Made by a program: the position numbers and the translations under genes. Shown one piece after another: positions 31,281 to 42,274 of a stretch of DNA of 43,952 bases. Every line of letters begins with the position of its first letter. Positions within the stretch are counted from its first letter, which is position 1. Source of the stretch: Chlorobaculum sp. (GTDB lineage Bacteria; Bacteroidota; Chlorobiia; Chlorobiales; Chlorobiaceae); the NCBI GenBank assembly GCA_013334855.1, contig JAAXWU010000004.1, positions 1 to 43,952 of the forward strand, in the 5' to 3' direction. The notes under the pieces were generated by a model, which was given only the letters and a program-made list of their open reading frames with translations, ran no database searches and was not told where the DNA came from.

Positions 31281-32852
31281 TCACCTGTTCCAGGCGGAGA
31301 TTCCGAAGCTCAAATGCCCCTGGATTCCGGGGTGAGCTTTGCGGCCAAACGGAACGGAAAGTTTAATCTCGTGATTGGCTATCTGTTCATAACTCATCTT
31401 TTCGCTGCCGTTCCCCATTGTGCCGCCCAATGAATTATAGCTGACTTCCCATGCTGATTCACCATCTTGCGGAGGCGTCATTTTGACGACGAGCGTGTCA
31501 TTGACCAGGTAACTGCCTTCGAAATGCCCGTCCGGCCAGAATGTGTGTTTGAGTTCATATTCAGAAACGCGGATGCCGAGCTTCAGCGCATAGGTCAGAG
31601 ATGGATCATTGACATTTGTGCGGGCCTTGTTCGACAGAAAGATCGTTGAGAGGTAGATCTGTTTCGGATTTTCGGGAGTGGCTTCGGTCAAAGCTTTGTA
31701 GCTGATGCAGGCCACGGAGTCCTCCTCGGCCACGCGGCGCGTCAGGTACCACTGCTTGCCCTTCGGCGCGGCAAGAACTTCCAGAAGGTAGAGGGCATCG
31801 ACATCCTTCTTTTTGCCTTCAAGCGTTGTCGGCAGGTAGACCTGCTCGATGTTGGCCCAGATGTCCACACGCACATCGCCGAAAAGAAAGCGGGTCAGGT
31901 TCTGATACGCCTCTTCGCTGTTGACGATGCCGAAAAATCCTGAGTGCGAACGGTACGCATAGGCTGTTGCGCATGGCCTGCTCGTTTGGCCCGAGCGATC
32001 GATGCCCCACACCGACGCGTTCTCGATTCGCACCAGCCCGTCGCTGCCGTGACCGGCAAAGGTGCGCGAGACGCCCATCGCCACCTCGTAATCGTCGCGA
32101 TTGGTGCCGATCATGCAGAACATGCGCTTCGACGGAAAGGCCTCCTCGGGCAGCCAGTCAACCCGCTCGGTATTCTTGAACTCCGATTCGAGGTCGAGAT
32201 AGTCGGCCATTTTTTCACGGTTGAAGTTGTTCATATCCGCCTTTTCGAGCCATTGCGGCACATTCAGCCCGGCCATTTCGATGCCGTTATGCGGGGTTGC
32301 GTAGGTGAACATCTTGTCAACGCACTGCACCGCCTCGCGGTCGCCGATCCGGGAGTTCTGGAGAAATGCGCGGCAGATCAGCCCGCCCATGGAGTGCGCG
32401 ACGAGATAACATCTGAACTCTTTTTCAGTTACGCCGTTCTCTTCATGGCTGCACACCAGATCGCGAACTTTGTAAATCAAGGTGTTCAGCCCTTTGGCGA
32501 ACGCTTCGATGGGCGGACATTTGCCCGAGCCAAGCAATTCCGATGCCTGGTCATAGTAGCGGTAGATAACGATGGAGGATTGTTTGAAGCTGCCCGCCCA
32601 GCCGTCATCGACGATGTCCATGCCATTATCGTATACTTCGTGATAATTGTAATCGTTAATCAGCCGGAGTATCGGCGACTCGAAAATGAATTTCCTGGCG
32701 GGTTTCAGCTTGTCGATATTGGCGCGGTAGACCGTCGAACCGTCATTGAATCCGCAGAATGGATCGGCGGCTGTCTGGTTTTTTTCCGCGTCAGACATGG
32801 CGTAGCCGCGTACATAGATAATCGGGTAGTAGGGCGCTCGGGGATTTGACAT
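31281..32852 (-). CDS. Large alpha/beta-hydrolase (PGAP1/lipase-like)
   Basis: A 523-residue protein beginning PRAPYYPIIYVRGYAMS, an oxyanion-region strand as in lipases. The nucleophile elbow is YLVAHSMGGLICRAFL with Ser154. After it come TYATPHNGIEMAG, typical of PGAP1/GPI-deacylase-like and triacylglycerol lipases, GHGSDGLVRIENA (possible acidic residue) and YRSHSGFFGIVNSEEAYQNL (candidate catalytic His). The last 170 residues form a separate beta-rich domain (QVYLPTTLEG ... LSFGISAWNR) of unknown role. There is no signal peptide, so it appears cytoplasmic. The ATG has a strong AAGGAG at 7-base spacing. It stands alone before the ATPase operon; substrate is unknown. Confidence 0.85.
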   Translation of the reverse strand: MSNPRAPYYPIIYVRGYAMSDAEKNQTAADPFCGFNDGSTVYRANIDKLKPARKFIFESPILRLINDYNYHEVYDNGMDIVDDGWAGSFKQSSIVIYRYYDQASELLGSGKCPPIEAFAKGLNTLIYKVRDLVCSHEENGVTEKEFRCYLVAHSMGGLICRAFLQNSRIGDREAVQCVDKMFTYATPHNGIEMAGLNVPQWLEKADMNNFNREKMADYLDLESEFKNTERVDWLPEEAFPSKRMFCMIGTNRDDYEVAMGVSRTFAGHGSDGLVRIENASVWGIDRSGQTSRPCATAYAYRSHSGFFGIVNSEEAYQNLTRFLFGDVRVDIWANIEQVYLPTTLEGKKKDVDALYLLEVLAAPKGKQWYLTRRVAEEDSVACISYKALTEATPENPKQIYLSTIFLSNKARTNVNDPSLTYALKLGIRVSEYELKHTFWPDGHFEGSYLVNDTLVVKMTPPQDGESAWEVSYNSLGGTMGNGSEKMSYEQIANHEIKLSVPFGRKAHPGIQGHLSFGISAWNR

Positions 32853-35391
<2,539 letters not shown>

Positions 35392-35399
<8 letters not shown>

Positions 35400-35718
35400 T
35401 CCCGATAAACATCGCCTGTCGGAGGACGGTCGGCCCCTCGAAAAGCGCGTGGGATCGAGCGAGCGGCGGAAGATGCGGGCGCGGCGTCACGGGGTGAGCA
35501 GTATCTGGTCGGGGATGGCCATGTTCGGCATTATCGGCTGGTCGGTGGTCATTCCGACGCTCGCGGGCGTGATGCTCGGCCGCTGGCTCGATGCGAGTTA
35601 TCCGGCGCCAGGCCGTTCGTGGACGCTGGCGCTGATCATCGCGGGGCTTGTCGTCGGCTGCGTGACCGCGTGGCGCTGGATCGCCGAGGAGAACAGGAAT
35701 ATGCACAAGGAGGAGTGA
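35392..35718 (+). CDS. atpQ: N-ATPase accessory membrane protein AtpQ (AtpI-like)
   Basis: A 108-residue protein from a GTG start at 35392 that overlaps atpC by 8 bp. A basic N-terminal tail (about 1-38, many Arg/Lys) is followed by two membrane helices (FGIIGWSVVIPTLAGVMLGRWLD and WTLALIIAGLVVGCVTAWRWI). The AtpI-like pattern GxxGxxxxxPTxxGxxxGxWLD is visible. AtpI homologues assist c-ring assembly. In N-ATPase operons, atpQ and atpR sit at exactly this place between atpC and atpB. The Na+/Mg2+ handling role proposed for AtpQ/AtpR is from the literature, not from this sequence. Confidence 0.88.
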
Positions 35719-35722
35719 GAAT

Positions 35723-36013
35723 ATGGAATATTGGTCGTATGTGCTCGCAGTTATCTGCGGCTTTTTGCTGGGGTTGCTGTTTTTCGGCGGTCTCTGGCTG
35801 ACCGTACGGAAAAGCCTCGGCTCGAAGCGTCCGTGGCTCTGGTTTCTCGTCAGCATGGTTTCGAGAACGGGCGTGACGATGGCGGGATTCGCGTGGATTT
35901 CTGGAGGCAGCGCCGTGCGCCTCTTGTGCTGCGTCGCAGGGTTCGCGCTTGCAAAACTCGTTGTGCTGTTGCTCACTCGTCAACCCGCGAAGGAGGGTGA
36001 ACCATGCATCTGA
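35723..36013 (+). CDS. atpR: N-ATPase subunit AtpR
   Basis: A 96-residue membrane protein with about three hydrophobic helices: LAVICGFLLGLLFFGGLWLTV, WLWFLVSMVSRTGVTMAGFAWI and VRLLCCVAGFALAKLVVLLL. The FGGLWLTVRKSLxSKRPxLWFLxSxxxR pattern is typical of AtpR, a protein found only in N-ATPase operons and conserved in arginine residues (here Arg29, Arg36, Arg48). It is proposed to interact with the c-ring. A strong AGGAGG precedes the ATG by about 10 bases. It overlaps atpB by 10 bp. Confidence 0.88.
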   Translation: MEYWSYVLAVICGFLLGLLFFGGLWLTVRKSLGSKRPWLWFLVSMVSRTGVTMAGFAWISGGSAVRLLCCVAGFALAKLVVLLLTRQPAKEGEPCI

Positions 36014-36699
36014 GTGGTGATGAAGTCGTGTTCTGGCACTACGGGTTCGTGAAACTGAACCTGACTCTCGTGATGACCTGGGCGCTGATGGCGCTGCTTG
36101 CGGGTGGATCGGCATTGATCACCCGGCGACTCTCCTCAGGGATCGTGATTTCGCGGTGGCAGGGGTTTCTGGAGATCGTGGTCACGCTTTCACGCCGCCA
36201 GATCGAGGAGGTAGGTCTCCGTCACCCTGAAAAGTTCATGCCATTCCTCGTCACGCTTTTCCTCTTCATCGCGACAGCGAACCTTTTGAGCATCGTGCCG
36301 GGTTACGAACCGCCTACCGGTTCTCTATCGACGACCACTGCGCTCGCCGTGTCGGTGTTCATCGCCGTGCCACTGTTCGGCATTGCCGACAAAGGGGTGA
36401 TTGGGTACCTGAAGGGCTACGCTGAGCCGACCCTGATCATGCTGCCCTTCAACATCATCGGGGAGCTGACGCGAACCCTGGCGCTGGCCGTCAGGCTGTT
36501 CGGGAACATGATGAGCGGCGTGATGATTCTGGCGATTCTGCTCACGATTTCGCCGCTGTTTTTCCCGATTCTGATGAACATTCTCGGCCTGCTCACCGGC
36601 ATGGTTCAAGCCTACATTTTCAGCATTCTCGCAACTGTGTACATCGCTGCCGCAACCCGTGACGATGGCCGGTCAAGCAACGAAACGACAACCAAATAA
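36004..36699 (+). CDS. atpB: N-type ATP synthase a subunit
   Basis: A 231-residue a subunit forming the ion half-channels. The essential arginine is Arg164 in TRTLALAVRLFGNMMSG, equivalent to the conserved stator Arg. GLRHPEKFMPFLVTLFLFIATANLLSIVPGYEPPTGSLSTTTALAV and the C-terminal VQAYIFSILATVYIAAA are family signatures. Five or six membrane helices can be seen. The ribosome site AAGGAGGGTGAACC immediately precedes the ATG. It lies between atpR and atpE, as in other N-ATPase operons. Confidence 0.95.
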   Translation: MHLSGDEVVFWHYGFVKLNLTLVMTWALMALLAGGSALITRRLSSGIVISRWQGFLEIVVTLSRRQIEEVGLRHPEKFMPFLVTLFLFIATANLLSIVPGYEPPTGSLSTTTALAVSVFIAVPLFGIADKGVIGYLKGYAEPTLIMLPFNIIGELTRTLALAVRLFGNMMSGVMILAILLTISPLFFPILMNILGLLTGMVQAYIFSILATVYIAAATRDDGRSSNETTTK

Positions 36700-36719
36700 T
36701 CTGACAGGGAGAACACCTC

Positions 36720-37007
36720 ATGGACATCCTGACTATCATCGCTCTCGCCTCTATCATCATGGCTGGACTGACCATCGCCATTGGCGCTATCGCACCAGCT
36801 CTGGGCGAAGGGCGCGCTGTTTCGACGGCGCTCTCATCACTCGCCCAGCAACCGGATGCGGCACCGACCATCACCAGAACGCTTTTTGTCGGACTGGCCA
36901 TGATTGAATCCATCGCGATCTACAGCTTCGTGATCTCCATCATTCTGATCTTCGCCAACCCGTTCTGGAACTATGCGATAGCGCATCTCGGGACAGGAGG
37001 CCGCTGA
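36720..37007 (+). CDS. atpE: N-type ATP synthase c subunit (two-carboxylate type)
   Basis: A 95-residue hairpin proteolipid. Helix 1 (about 4-28) leads to GEGRAVSTALSSLAQQPDA, and helix 2 (about 54-80) contains MIESIAIYSFVISIILIFANP. Glu63 is the ion-binding carboxylate; Ser64 and Tyr68 match the Ser and Tyr ligands of Na+ c subunits such as Ilyobacter. In helix 1, Glu30 occupies the position of Ilyobacter Gln32, so the site has two carboxylates. That arrangement is typical of N-ATPase c subunits; the structurally studied Burkholderia c17 ring has it. Whether H+ or Na+ is translocated cannot be settled from sequence. GGGAG lies about 8 bases upstream. Confidence 0.95.
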   Translation: MDILTIIALASIIMAGLTIAIGAIAPALGEGRAVSTALSSLAQQPDAAPTITRTLFVGLAMIESIAIYSFVISIILIFANPFWNYAIAHLGTGGR

Positions 37008-37009
37008 CC

Positions 37010-37786
37010 ATGCTGATCGACTGGTTCACCGTTGTCGCTCAACTGGCCAATTTTCTGATCCTGGTCTGGCTGCTCAAGCGTTTTCTCTACCTGCCGGTGC
37101 TGAAGGCGATTGACGAGCGTGACGGGAAAATCGCCGGGGAGCTGGCTCATGCGGCTTCCGTCCAGGATGCGGCGGCAAAAGAGCGAGGAGAGTGGGAACG
37201 CAAAAGCGCCGAGTTCGAAAGGCTGCGTGGGGAGATGTTGCGTCAGGCGACCGACGAGGCCGAACGGAAACGGTCTGAACTGCTCGCCAGCGCCAAAGAG
37301 GAGTATGCCGGTTTGCAGCAGCGACTTCAGGAAGCGTTGCGCAAAGAGGAGCATGACCGGCAGGGTGAATCGATACGGCGCATCAGGAGTGAGGTGTTAG
37401 CGCTTGCCGGAAAGGTGCTCGAAGAGCTTGCCGACTCGACGCTGGAGGAGCGGATCGTCGCTGTTTTTTGCCACTGGCTTCAGGATTCTGGAAAAGAGCA
37501 AATCGCCGTATTGGCAGACACGCTCCGGGATCCGGGCGTCCGGCATGTCGTCCGAAGCTCGTTCGAACTTTCGGCGTTGCTCCGACGACAGATCGGGGAG
37601 ACGCTCGGCGCGTTGCTCGATGCGGAGGTTCATCTGGAGTACGAGACCTCGCAAGCGGAGATTTCGGGCATCGAGCTGTGCGTCAACGGCAACTGCATCG
37701 CCTGGAACCTCGGCACGGCGCTCGCCGCGCTCGAAAAATCAGCGTGCGGCGACGAGTCCCGCGCCAGCACGGCACAGGCATCATGA
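37010..37786 (+). CDS. atpF: N-type ATP synthase b subunit with delta-like C-terminal extension
   Basis: A 258-residue b subunit, far longer than the usual ~160. Residues about 5-27 form the membrane anchor ([24 protein letters not shown]), then comes a long charged coiled coil (about 33-135, rich in Ala/Glu/Lys/Arg). A C-terminal domain (about 140-235) follows with [67 protein letters not shown]. That last part resembles the delta/OSCP C-terminal region in layout and fits the absence of an atpH gene from the operon. It overlaps atpA by 4 bp (ATGA). AGGAGG precedes the ATG by about 9 bases. Confidence 0.93.
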   Translation: MLIDWFTVVAQLANFLILVWLLKRFLYLPVLKAIDERDGKIAGELAHAASVQDAAAKERGEWERKSAEFERLRGEMLRQATDEAERKRSELLASAKEEYAGLQQRLQEALRKEEHDRQGESIRRIRSEVLALAGKVLEELADSTLEERIVAVFCHWLQDSGKEQIAVLADTLRDPGVRHVVRSSFELSALLRRQIGETLGALLDAEVHLEYETSQAEISGIELCVNGNCIAWNLGTALAALEKSACGDESRASTAQAS

Positions 37787-39309
37787 GTGAGGTGAAGCGC
37801 AGCACGCTCGACCAGGCGCTCGACGCCATCCGTGACGCCAGAATGGCGTGGTCCGCCCGGCTGGAGCTGGTCGAGGAGGGGGTCGTTACCACGGTGCTGA
37901 ACGGTATCGCCAAGCTCGGCGGACTTCCCGGAGTCGGCTACGAGGAGCTTGTCCGGTTCCAAGACAACCTTTACGGCATCGCCTTCAATGTCGATCCCGA
38001 CGAAGTGGGCGTGCTCCTTCTGGGCGACTATTCGAAGCTCAGAACCGGCGACCGGGTCTGGCGCACAGGACGGGTGATGGATATTCCGGTCGGCGAAGCG
38101 CTGATCGGCAGGGTGATCGATCCCTTGGGCACGCCACTCGACGACCTCGGCCCGCTGAACTTTCAGGAGCGCTGGCCAATCGAGCGCCCCGCCCCGGCCA
38201 TCATGGAGCGAGCGCCGGTGAGCGTGCCGCTGCAAACGGGCATCAAGGTGATCGACGCCATCGTGCCGGTGGGCCGGGGCCAGCGCGAGCTGATTCTCGG
38301 CGACCGGCAGACAGGCAAGACCTCGATTGCGATTTCGGCGATCCTCAATCAGGTTGACAAAGGGGTGCTCTGCATCTACTGCGCTATCGGCCAGAAAGGC
38401 TCCTCGGTGGCCAAGGTGGTGGCGGAGCTTCGGAGCCGGGGGGCGATGGAGAACAGCATCGTGGTAGTGACCGAAGGCAACGATCCATCGGGTCTGCAAT
38501 ACATCACCCCCTACGCGGCAACGAGTATCGCCGAAAGCTTCATGGCGCGGGGCCGGGACGTGCTCATCGTCTACGACGATCTGACCAACCACGCGAGGGC
38601 GTACCGTGAGCTTTCGCTGCTTCTGAAACGTCCGCCTGGCCGCGAAGCCTTTCCCGGCGACATCTTCTTCATCCATTCCCGCCTGCTCGAACGCGCCACG
38701 CACCTCGAAGATTCCAAAGGCGGCGGATCGCTGACGGCCTTGCCCATCGTCGAGACTGAGGCGCAGAACATCTCGGCCTACATCCCGACAAACCTCATCT
38801 CCATCACCGACGGGCAGATTTACCTCTCACCGGCACTCTTCGAGCTTGGCATTCTGCCCGCGGTCGATATTGGCAAATCGGTCTCGCGCGTCGGCGGAAA
38901 GGCCCAGTTTGCCGCATATCGCGAGGCGACCGGCAGCCTGAAGCTGGCCTATTCGCAGTTCGAGGAGCTTGAAAGCTTTGCGCGGTTTGGCACCCGGCTC
39001 GACGAAGCGGGCCGCGCCACCATCGAGCATGGCCAGAGGATTCGCGAGTGGTTCAAGCAGGAGGAGTTCGCCGTCTTCTCCATGAGCGAGCAGATCACGA
39101 TGCTGCTGGCTCTCACCGAGGGATATTTCAGCGCCGTGCCGCTCGACCGGGTGCGCGAGGCCATGGAATCGGTCAGAAAAGCGGCCTCAGCGCTGCCCGC
39201 CGGGGCACTCGAAAGAATTGCCTCGAACGAGAAACTGCAAGTCGAGGAGCGTGAGACTCTGCTCAGCAAGGCGCGAGAGGCGCTCGAACCGTTCAGGAGC
39301 GAGCCATGA
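37783..39309 (+). CDS. atpA: N-type ATP synthase alpha subunit
   Basis: A 508-residue alpha subunit. The ATG at 37783 overlaps the atpF stop (ATGA); the frame is open further upstream to 37468 only because it runs through atpF. The P-loop GDRQTGKT is at 173-180. [62 protein letters not shown] and [41 protein letters not shown] are the classical alpha motifs, including the conserved Arg finger region (SVSRVG). It begins directly [21 protein letters not shown], shorter at the N-terminus than housekeeping alpha subunits that bind delta. It overlaps atpG by 4 bp. Confidence 0.96.
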   Translation: MSEVKRSTLDQALDAIRDARMAWSARLELVEEGVVTTVLNGIAKLGGLPGVGYEELVRFQDNLYGIAFNVDPDEVGVLLLGDYSKLRTGDRVWRTGRVMDIPVGEALIGRVIDPLGTPLDDLGPLNFQERWPIERPAPAIMERAPVSVPLQTGIKVIDAIVPVGRGQRELILGDRQTGKTSIAISAILNQVDKGVLCIYCAIGQKGSSVAKVVAELRSRGAMENSIVVVTEGNDPSGLQYITPYAATSIAESFMARGRDVLIVYDDLTNHARAYRELSLLLKRPPGREAFPGDIFFIHSRLLERATHLEDSKGGGSLTALPIVETEAQNISAYIPTNLISITDGQIYLSPALFELGILPAVDIGKSVSRVGGKAQFAAYREATGSLKLAYSQFEELESFARFGTRLDEAGRATIEHGQRIREWFKQEEFAVFSMSEQITMLLALTEGYFSAVPLDRVREAMESVRKAASALPAGALERIASNEKLQVEERETLLSKAREALEPFRSEP

Positions 39310-40211
39310 GCGACAGCGTCGAAAAGCTTCGCCGGAAGATCGAAAAAGCGGGATCGCTCGGTTCGGTGGTCAGCACGATGAAGACGCTGGCCGCGACCAA
39401 CATCCGTCAATACGAGGCGGCGGTGAGTGCGCTTGGCGACTACTACCGGACGGTCGAGCTTGGCCTTTCGGTCTGCTTCCGCCAATCGGCAGGAGTGGCG
39501 AACAGCCGGGAGAGGGCAAAAGAATCAGAGCTGAAGACCATTGCCGTCGTGTTCGGTTCCGATCAGGGGCTTATCGGCCAGTTCAACGGCCAGCTTGTCG
39601 ATACGGTGCGCAACTCACCGGAACTCAGGAGTGCCGGAGGTACCGTGTATCTCTCAGTCGGCGAACGCATACAGGCGTCACTTCTCGACAGCGGCCTGGA
39701 AACGAAGCAGTTGTTCCGGGTGCCAAACTCCGTCAACGCCATCACGCCGCTGGTGGGAGAACTCCTGTCGGGGATCGAAAAAATCCGCGCCGATTTTTCG
39801 TTCTTCAAGCTGATCCTCTTTTACAACAGCCCGGTGACCGGAGGGATTTACAGGCCGGTCACGAGGTTTCTGCTGCCTCTCGATGAGGCTTGGGAGGCTA
39901 ATATTCGCAAAGGGGCTGGCGCCTGGCCCGGCAAGGCCATTCCCGAAATGCCGAACGGCCTGGAGACGACCCGGTGGGCGCTGCTCAGAGAGTACCTCTT
40001 CGTCTCGCTGTTCCGGGCGTGCGCGGAATCGCTCGCTTCCGAAAACGCCAGTCGGCTGGCGGCGATGCAGCGGGCCGAGAAGAACATCGACGAACTGCTC
40101 GATGATCTCACCATGCAATACAACCAGCGCCGTCAAGCCGATATTGACGAAGAGCTTTTCGACGTGATCGCCGGTTTCCAGGCGCTGAAAGACGCCGCGC
40201 ATCGTCGCTGA
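39306..40211 (+). CDS. atpG: N-type ATP synthase gamma subunit
   Basis: A 301-residue rotor shaft subunit. The N-terminal helix [40 protein letters not shown] and the C-terminal helix [52 protein letters not shown] form the expected antiparallel coiled coil. The central Rossmann-like part has [18 protein letters not shown]. The sequence is divergent from housekeeping gamma subunits, as normal for N-ATPases. It is the last gene of the operon; no terminator hairpin was recognised right after it. Confidence 0.94.
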   Translation: MSDSVEKLRRKIEKAGSLGSVVSTMKTLAATNIRQYEAAVSALGDYYRTVELGLSVCFRQSAGVANSRERAKESELKTIAVVFGSDQGLIGQFNGQLVDTVRNSPELRSAGGTVYLSVGERIQASLLDSGLETKQLFRVPNSVNAITPLVGELLSGIEKIRADFSFFKLILFYNSPVTGGIYRPVTRFLLPLDEAWEANIRKGAGAWPGKAIPEMPNGLETTRWALLREYLFVSLFRACAESLASENASRLAAMQRAEKNIDELLDDLTMQYNQRRQADIDEELFDVIAGFQALKDAAHRR

Positions 40212-40257
40212 ATTCAGTGGAGGATAAGTATTACTGCGGCAATAGAAAACCCACGAT

Positions 40258-40370
40258 AATTGTCCGGCTCTAAAAGCTTTTCAGCTTTCTATACCCGCCA
40301 TGCTCAGGGATCAGAGGTTCTGGTTAGATGAAGTTGCCACGAAAGGGTAGGGTTAGCGCAAGCGCAAGAA
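40258..40370 (-). pseudogene. Truncated copy of the S23-type four-helix-bundle gene 5' end
   Basis: On the minus strand the stretch PEPLIPEHGGYRKLKSF is followed by TAG and preceded by LALALTLPFRGNFI and TAA. The intact gene at 42275-42889 has IQLLRLPRNPFRGRIMNIEPLIPEHGGYRKLKSFQ at the same place. The two DNA segments match base by base over most of 40262-40350 and the match fades on either side. This is a decayed partial duplicate with stops, not a functional gene. Confidence 0.8.
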
Positions 40371-41060
40371 TTCGATGGAGTGTCAAGTCAAGACCAAACA
40401 GTCTTGTGTATTCCCCGTCATTGCGAGTTTCCTGAATCTGGACCGATACCGCACACGAACTTTGAACAAAGTACTCAATGGGAATGGATCGCAAGTCCGG
40501 GTATCGGACGAAACGCAAAAGACGATTTCGATTTTGAAAAAGTGAAATACTTGTAAAATAGCTCATGTTCTTGGAAAAAAGCATAGCGACGTGGCAATCC
40601 ATGCTGAATCAGCGAATGCAGTAAAGATGGATCGCCGCGTCCCGACAAGTCGGGAGTCGCGATGACGAATATCCATTATTCGAGAAGCAGACCGCCATGC
40701 TCATCAAAAAAAACACTGGACTGATAAAATTATCCGTCAGTTTTGCCTTGACACACCAGTAGTGAAAAAAGCGGCGAAAGGATGAACAATCGGGCATTTT
40801 CCAGGCAATCGCGTCCATCCCTTTTCTGAATGAGCCAACACTAAAGCCTTCCAGCGAAACCACTTGTTTTTGCATTAACATCTATTTTGTGCTATGTTTT
40901 AAGTGAATTAGTATAGTGAAGGATATAACTTGTTATAATATAAATGTTTAATGAAATTGAGCCGCTACGGGTATTACCGAAGCTATGCTTCGAGAAAGCA
41001 TCAATATGGCTTTTGATTTTTCAGGTGGTGAAGTATTAAGTCTTTGGGTCCAATGAGGAG
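40371..41060. repeat. Spacer with dispersed repeat pieces, no intact gene
   Basis: Halves of the GTCATTGCGAG...GCGACGTGGCAATCC repeat lie 157 bp apart (40415-40427 and 40585-40600). At 40626-40667 is GATGGATCGCCGCG followed by CCCGACAAGTCGGG, related to 23066-23095. From about 40870 the sequence becomes AT-rich and may hold the promoter of the PEP-CTERM gene. Open frames at 40324-40602 and 40609-40881 (minus) have no recognisable features. Confidence 0.5.
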
Positions 41061-41102
41061 GGCTTGTTGGGCTTAAATGATAAAACATTAAAACATATTA
41101 AA

Positions 41103-41810
41103 ATGGAATCTCGACACGGGATGCTTTCTGGACGGCTGATGCTCAAGAGGCCTTTGACCGGGCTTGTGGTTGGATTATGCCTGGCTGGCTTTGGCGTGGT
41201 TAATGATGCTGCCGCTACGCCCATCGTTATTGACAATGCTTCGTTTGAAACCCTTCCTCCTGGTGGTTTCACAGGCTTTTTTGAATCCGCTGCCTGGACC
41301 CTCGCTTCCATTCCAGGGTGGAGCAATAGCGGTATGAGCAGCGGGCAGGCAACGTTAGCCGGGTACTCGGGGAATCCGGCTCCCTCTGATGGTCTATACA
41401 TGGCGTTTTCTGACAGTGAGTCGATCTCGCAGGTTGTGGCTTCTGCTGTTGCCGGAACGACCTATACGTTACAGGTCGATGTTCTGCACAGAGCTGATGG
41501 TGTTGGTAATGGAGCTATGGTAAGCTTGACATTCGGCGGCGTAGCGGTAGCGACGGGAACCGGAACTGACAACCTGGGTGCATGGAATAACTGGAGCGCG
41601 ACATACACCGCGACTGCCGCGGACGCCGGGAAGGATGTTGCTATCGTGCTGGGAAATAGTGGTATGGGTGGTCAGGGCAACTTTGACAACGTTCGTCTGG
41701 ATGCATCCGCTGTTCCTGAGCCAGCAGCAGTTTCGCTTTTGGGGATTGGCGGACTTGCCATGGCTGGCGGGCGATTTGCGGGACGCCGCAAACGGGAGTC
41801 TGTAGCGTAG
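41103..41810 (+). CDS. PEP-CTERM sorting-domain protein
   Basis: About 235 residues from the ATG at 41103. A signal peptide (LKRPLTGLVVGLCLAGFGVVNDAAA) precedes a mature domain starting TPIVIDNASFETLPPGG, a carbohydrate-binding-like beta-sandwich (DNASFE...WTLASIPGWSNSG; YTLQVDVLHRADG; WNNWSATYTATAADAGKDVAIVLGN; GQGNFDNVRLDA). The C-terminus has the tripartite exosortase signal: VPEP, a hydrophobic segment (AVSLLGIGGLAMAGG) and a basic tail (GRRKR). It should be exported and processed by an exosortase. Start choice is uncertain: a strong GAGGAGGG at 41054-41061 suggests TTG at 41067, while ATG codons at 41121 and 41139 are also possible. No exosortase or polysaccharide genes are nearby. Confidence 0.88.
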   Translation: MESRHGMLSGRLMLKRPLTGLVVGLCLAGFGVVNDAAATPIVIDNASFETLPPGGFTGFFESAAWTLASIPGWSNSGMSSGQATLAGYSGNPAPSDGLYMAFSDSESISQVVASAVAGTTYTLQVDVLHRADGVGNGAMVSLTFGGVAVATGTGTDNLGAWNNWSATYTATAADAGKDVAIVLGNSGMGGQGNFDNVRLDASAVPEPAAVSLLGIGGLAMAGGRFAGRRKRESVA

Positions 41811-42131
41811 ATTTTATTTTCTTTACCGCTCTCGCGCCGCAAACGGTTTGGCAATCCAGTGTTCCGTCAGCGGTGGGAGAGTGCGGGAAGACTATCGTTT
41901 GACCACGAAACAACCCACATTTTCTCTGCCCTGACCTTTCCTGCGTTACGCGAGGTTTCGCCTCGTTTTCACCTTGTCAGCATCGTACTGATCAAATAAA
42001 ATGCATTTTTTTTGGTATTCCTGAATGCCGCAATATTAGAGCCTGTTAACCCGGACGGTTGTTTCGTTGTGCAGCCTGTGCTGTGTAATGGCTATATTGA
42101 GCGAAATAAAGAGCAAAAAAGAAGAAAAACC
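41811..42131. other. Intergenic, no gene supported
   Basis: This 321-bp gap after the PEP-CTERM gene shows no recognisable gene or repeat. A GC-rich palindromic run (GTTACGCGAGGTTTCGCCTCG, about 41945-41965) may form a small hairpin. The last part is AT-rich and precedes the small membrane-protein frame. Confidence 0.4.
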
Positions 42132-42272
42132 ATGCCATTACTGCTTGCCGTCATTGCCGTTGCCGTTCTGGTCGCGATCATCGCCGTGCTGCTGCTCCGC
42201 CCGGTCGCGAGCTGGCTCGCCAGCGAGTGGCACGCCGCCAAGTGCCGGAATTATCCGAACAGATTGCAGTAA
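42132..42272 (+). CDS. Small single-helix membrane protein (hypothetical)
   Basis: A 46-residue frame from the ATG at 42132: a long hydrophobic helix (MPLLLAVIAVAVLVAIIAVLLLRP, about 22 residues) followed by an amphipathic/basic tail (ASWLASEWHAAKCRNYPNRLQ). The hydrophobicity pattern is too regular to be obvious noise, but there is no clear Shine-Dalgarno and no family I can name. The frame is open upstream to 42012 without features. It converges with the S23-type gene, leaving 2 bp between the stop codons. Confidence 0.4.
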   Translation: MPLLLAVIAVAVLVAIIAVLLLRPVASWLASEWHAAKCRNYPNRLQ

Positions 42273-42274
42273 TT

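Noticed and set aside
31069-31366. Two short plus-strand open frames
   Set aside because: They lack features, have no ribosome site and overlap the 3' end of the hydrolase gene.
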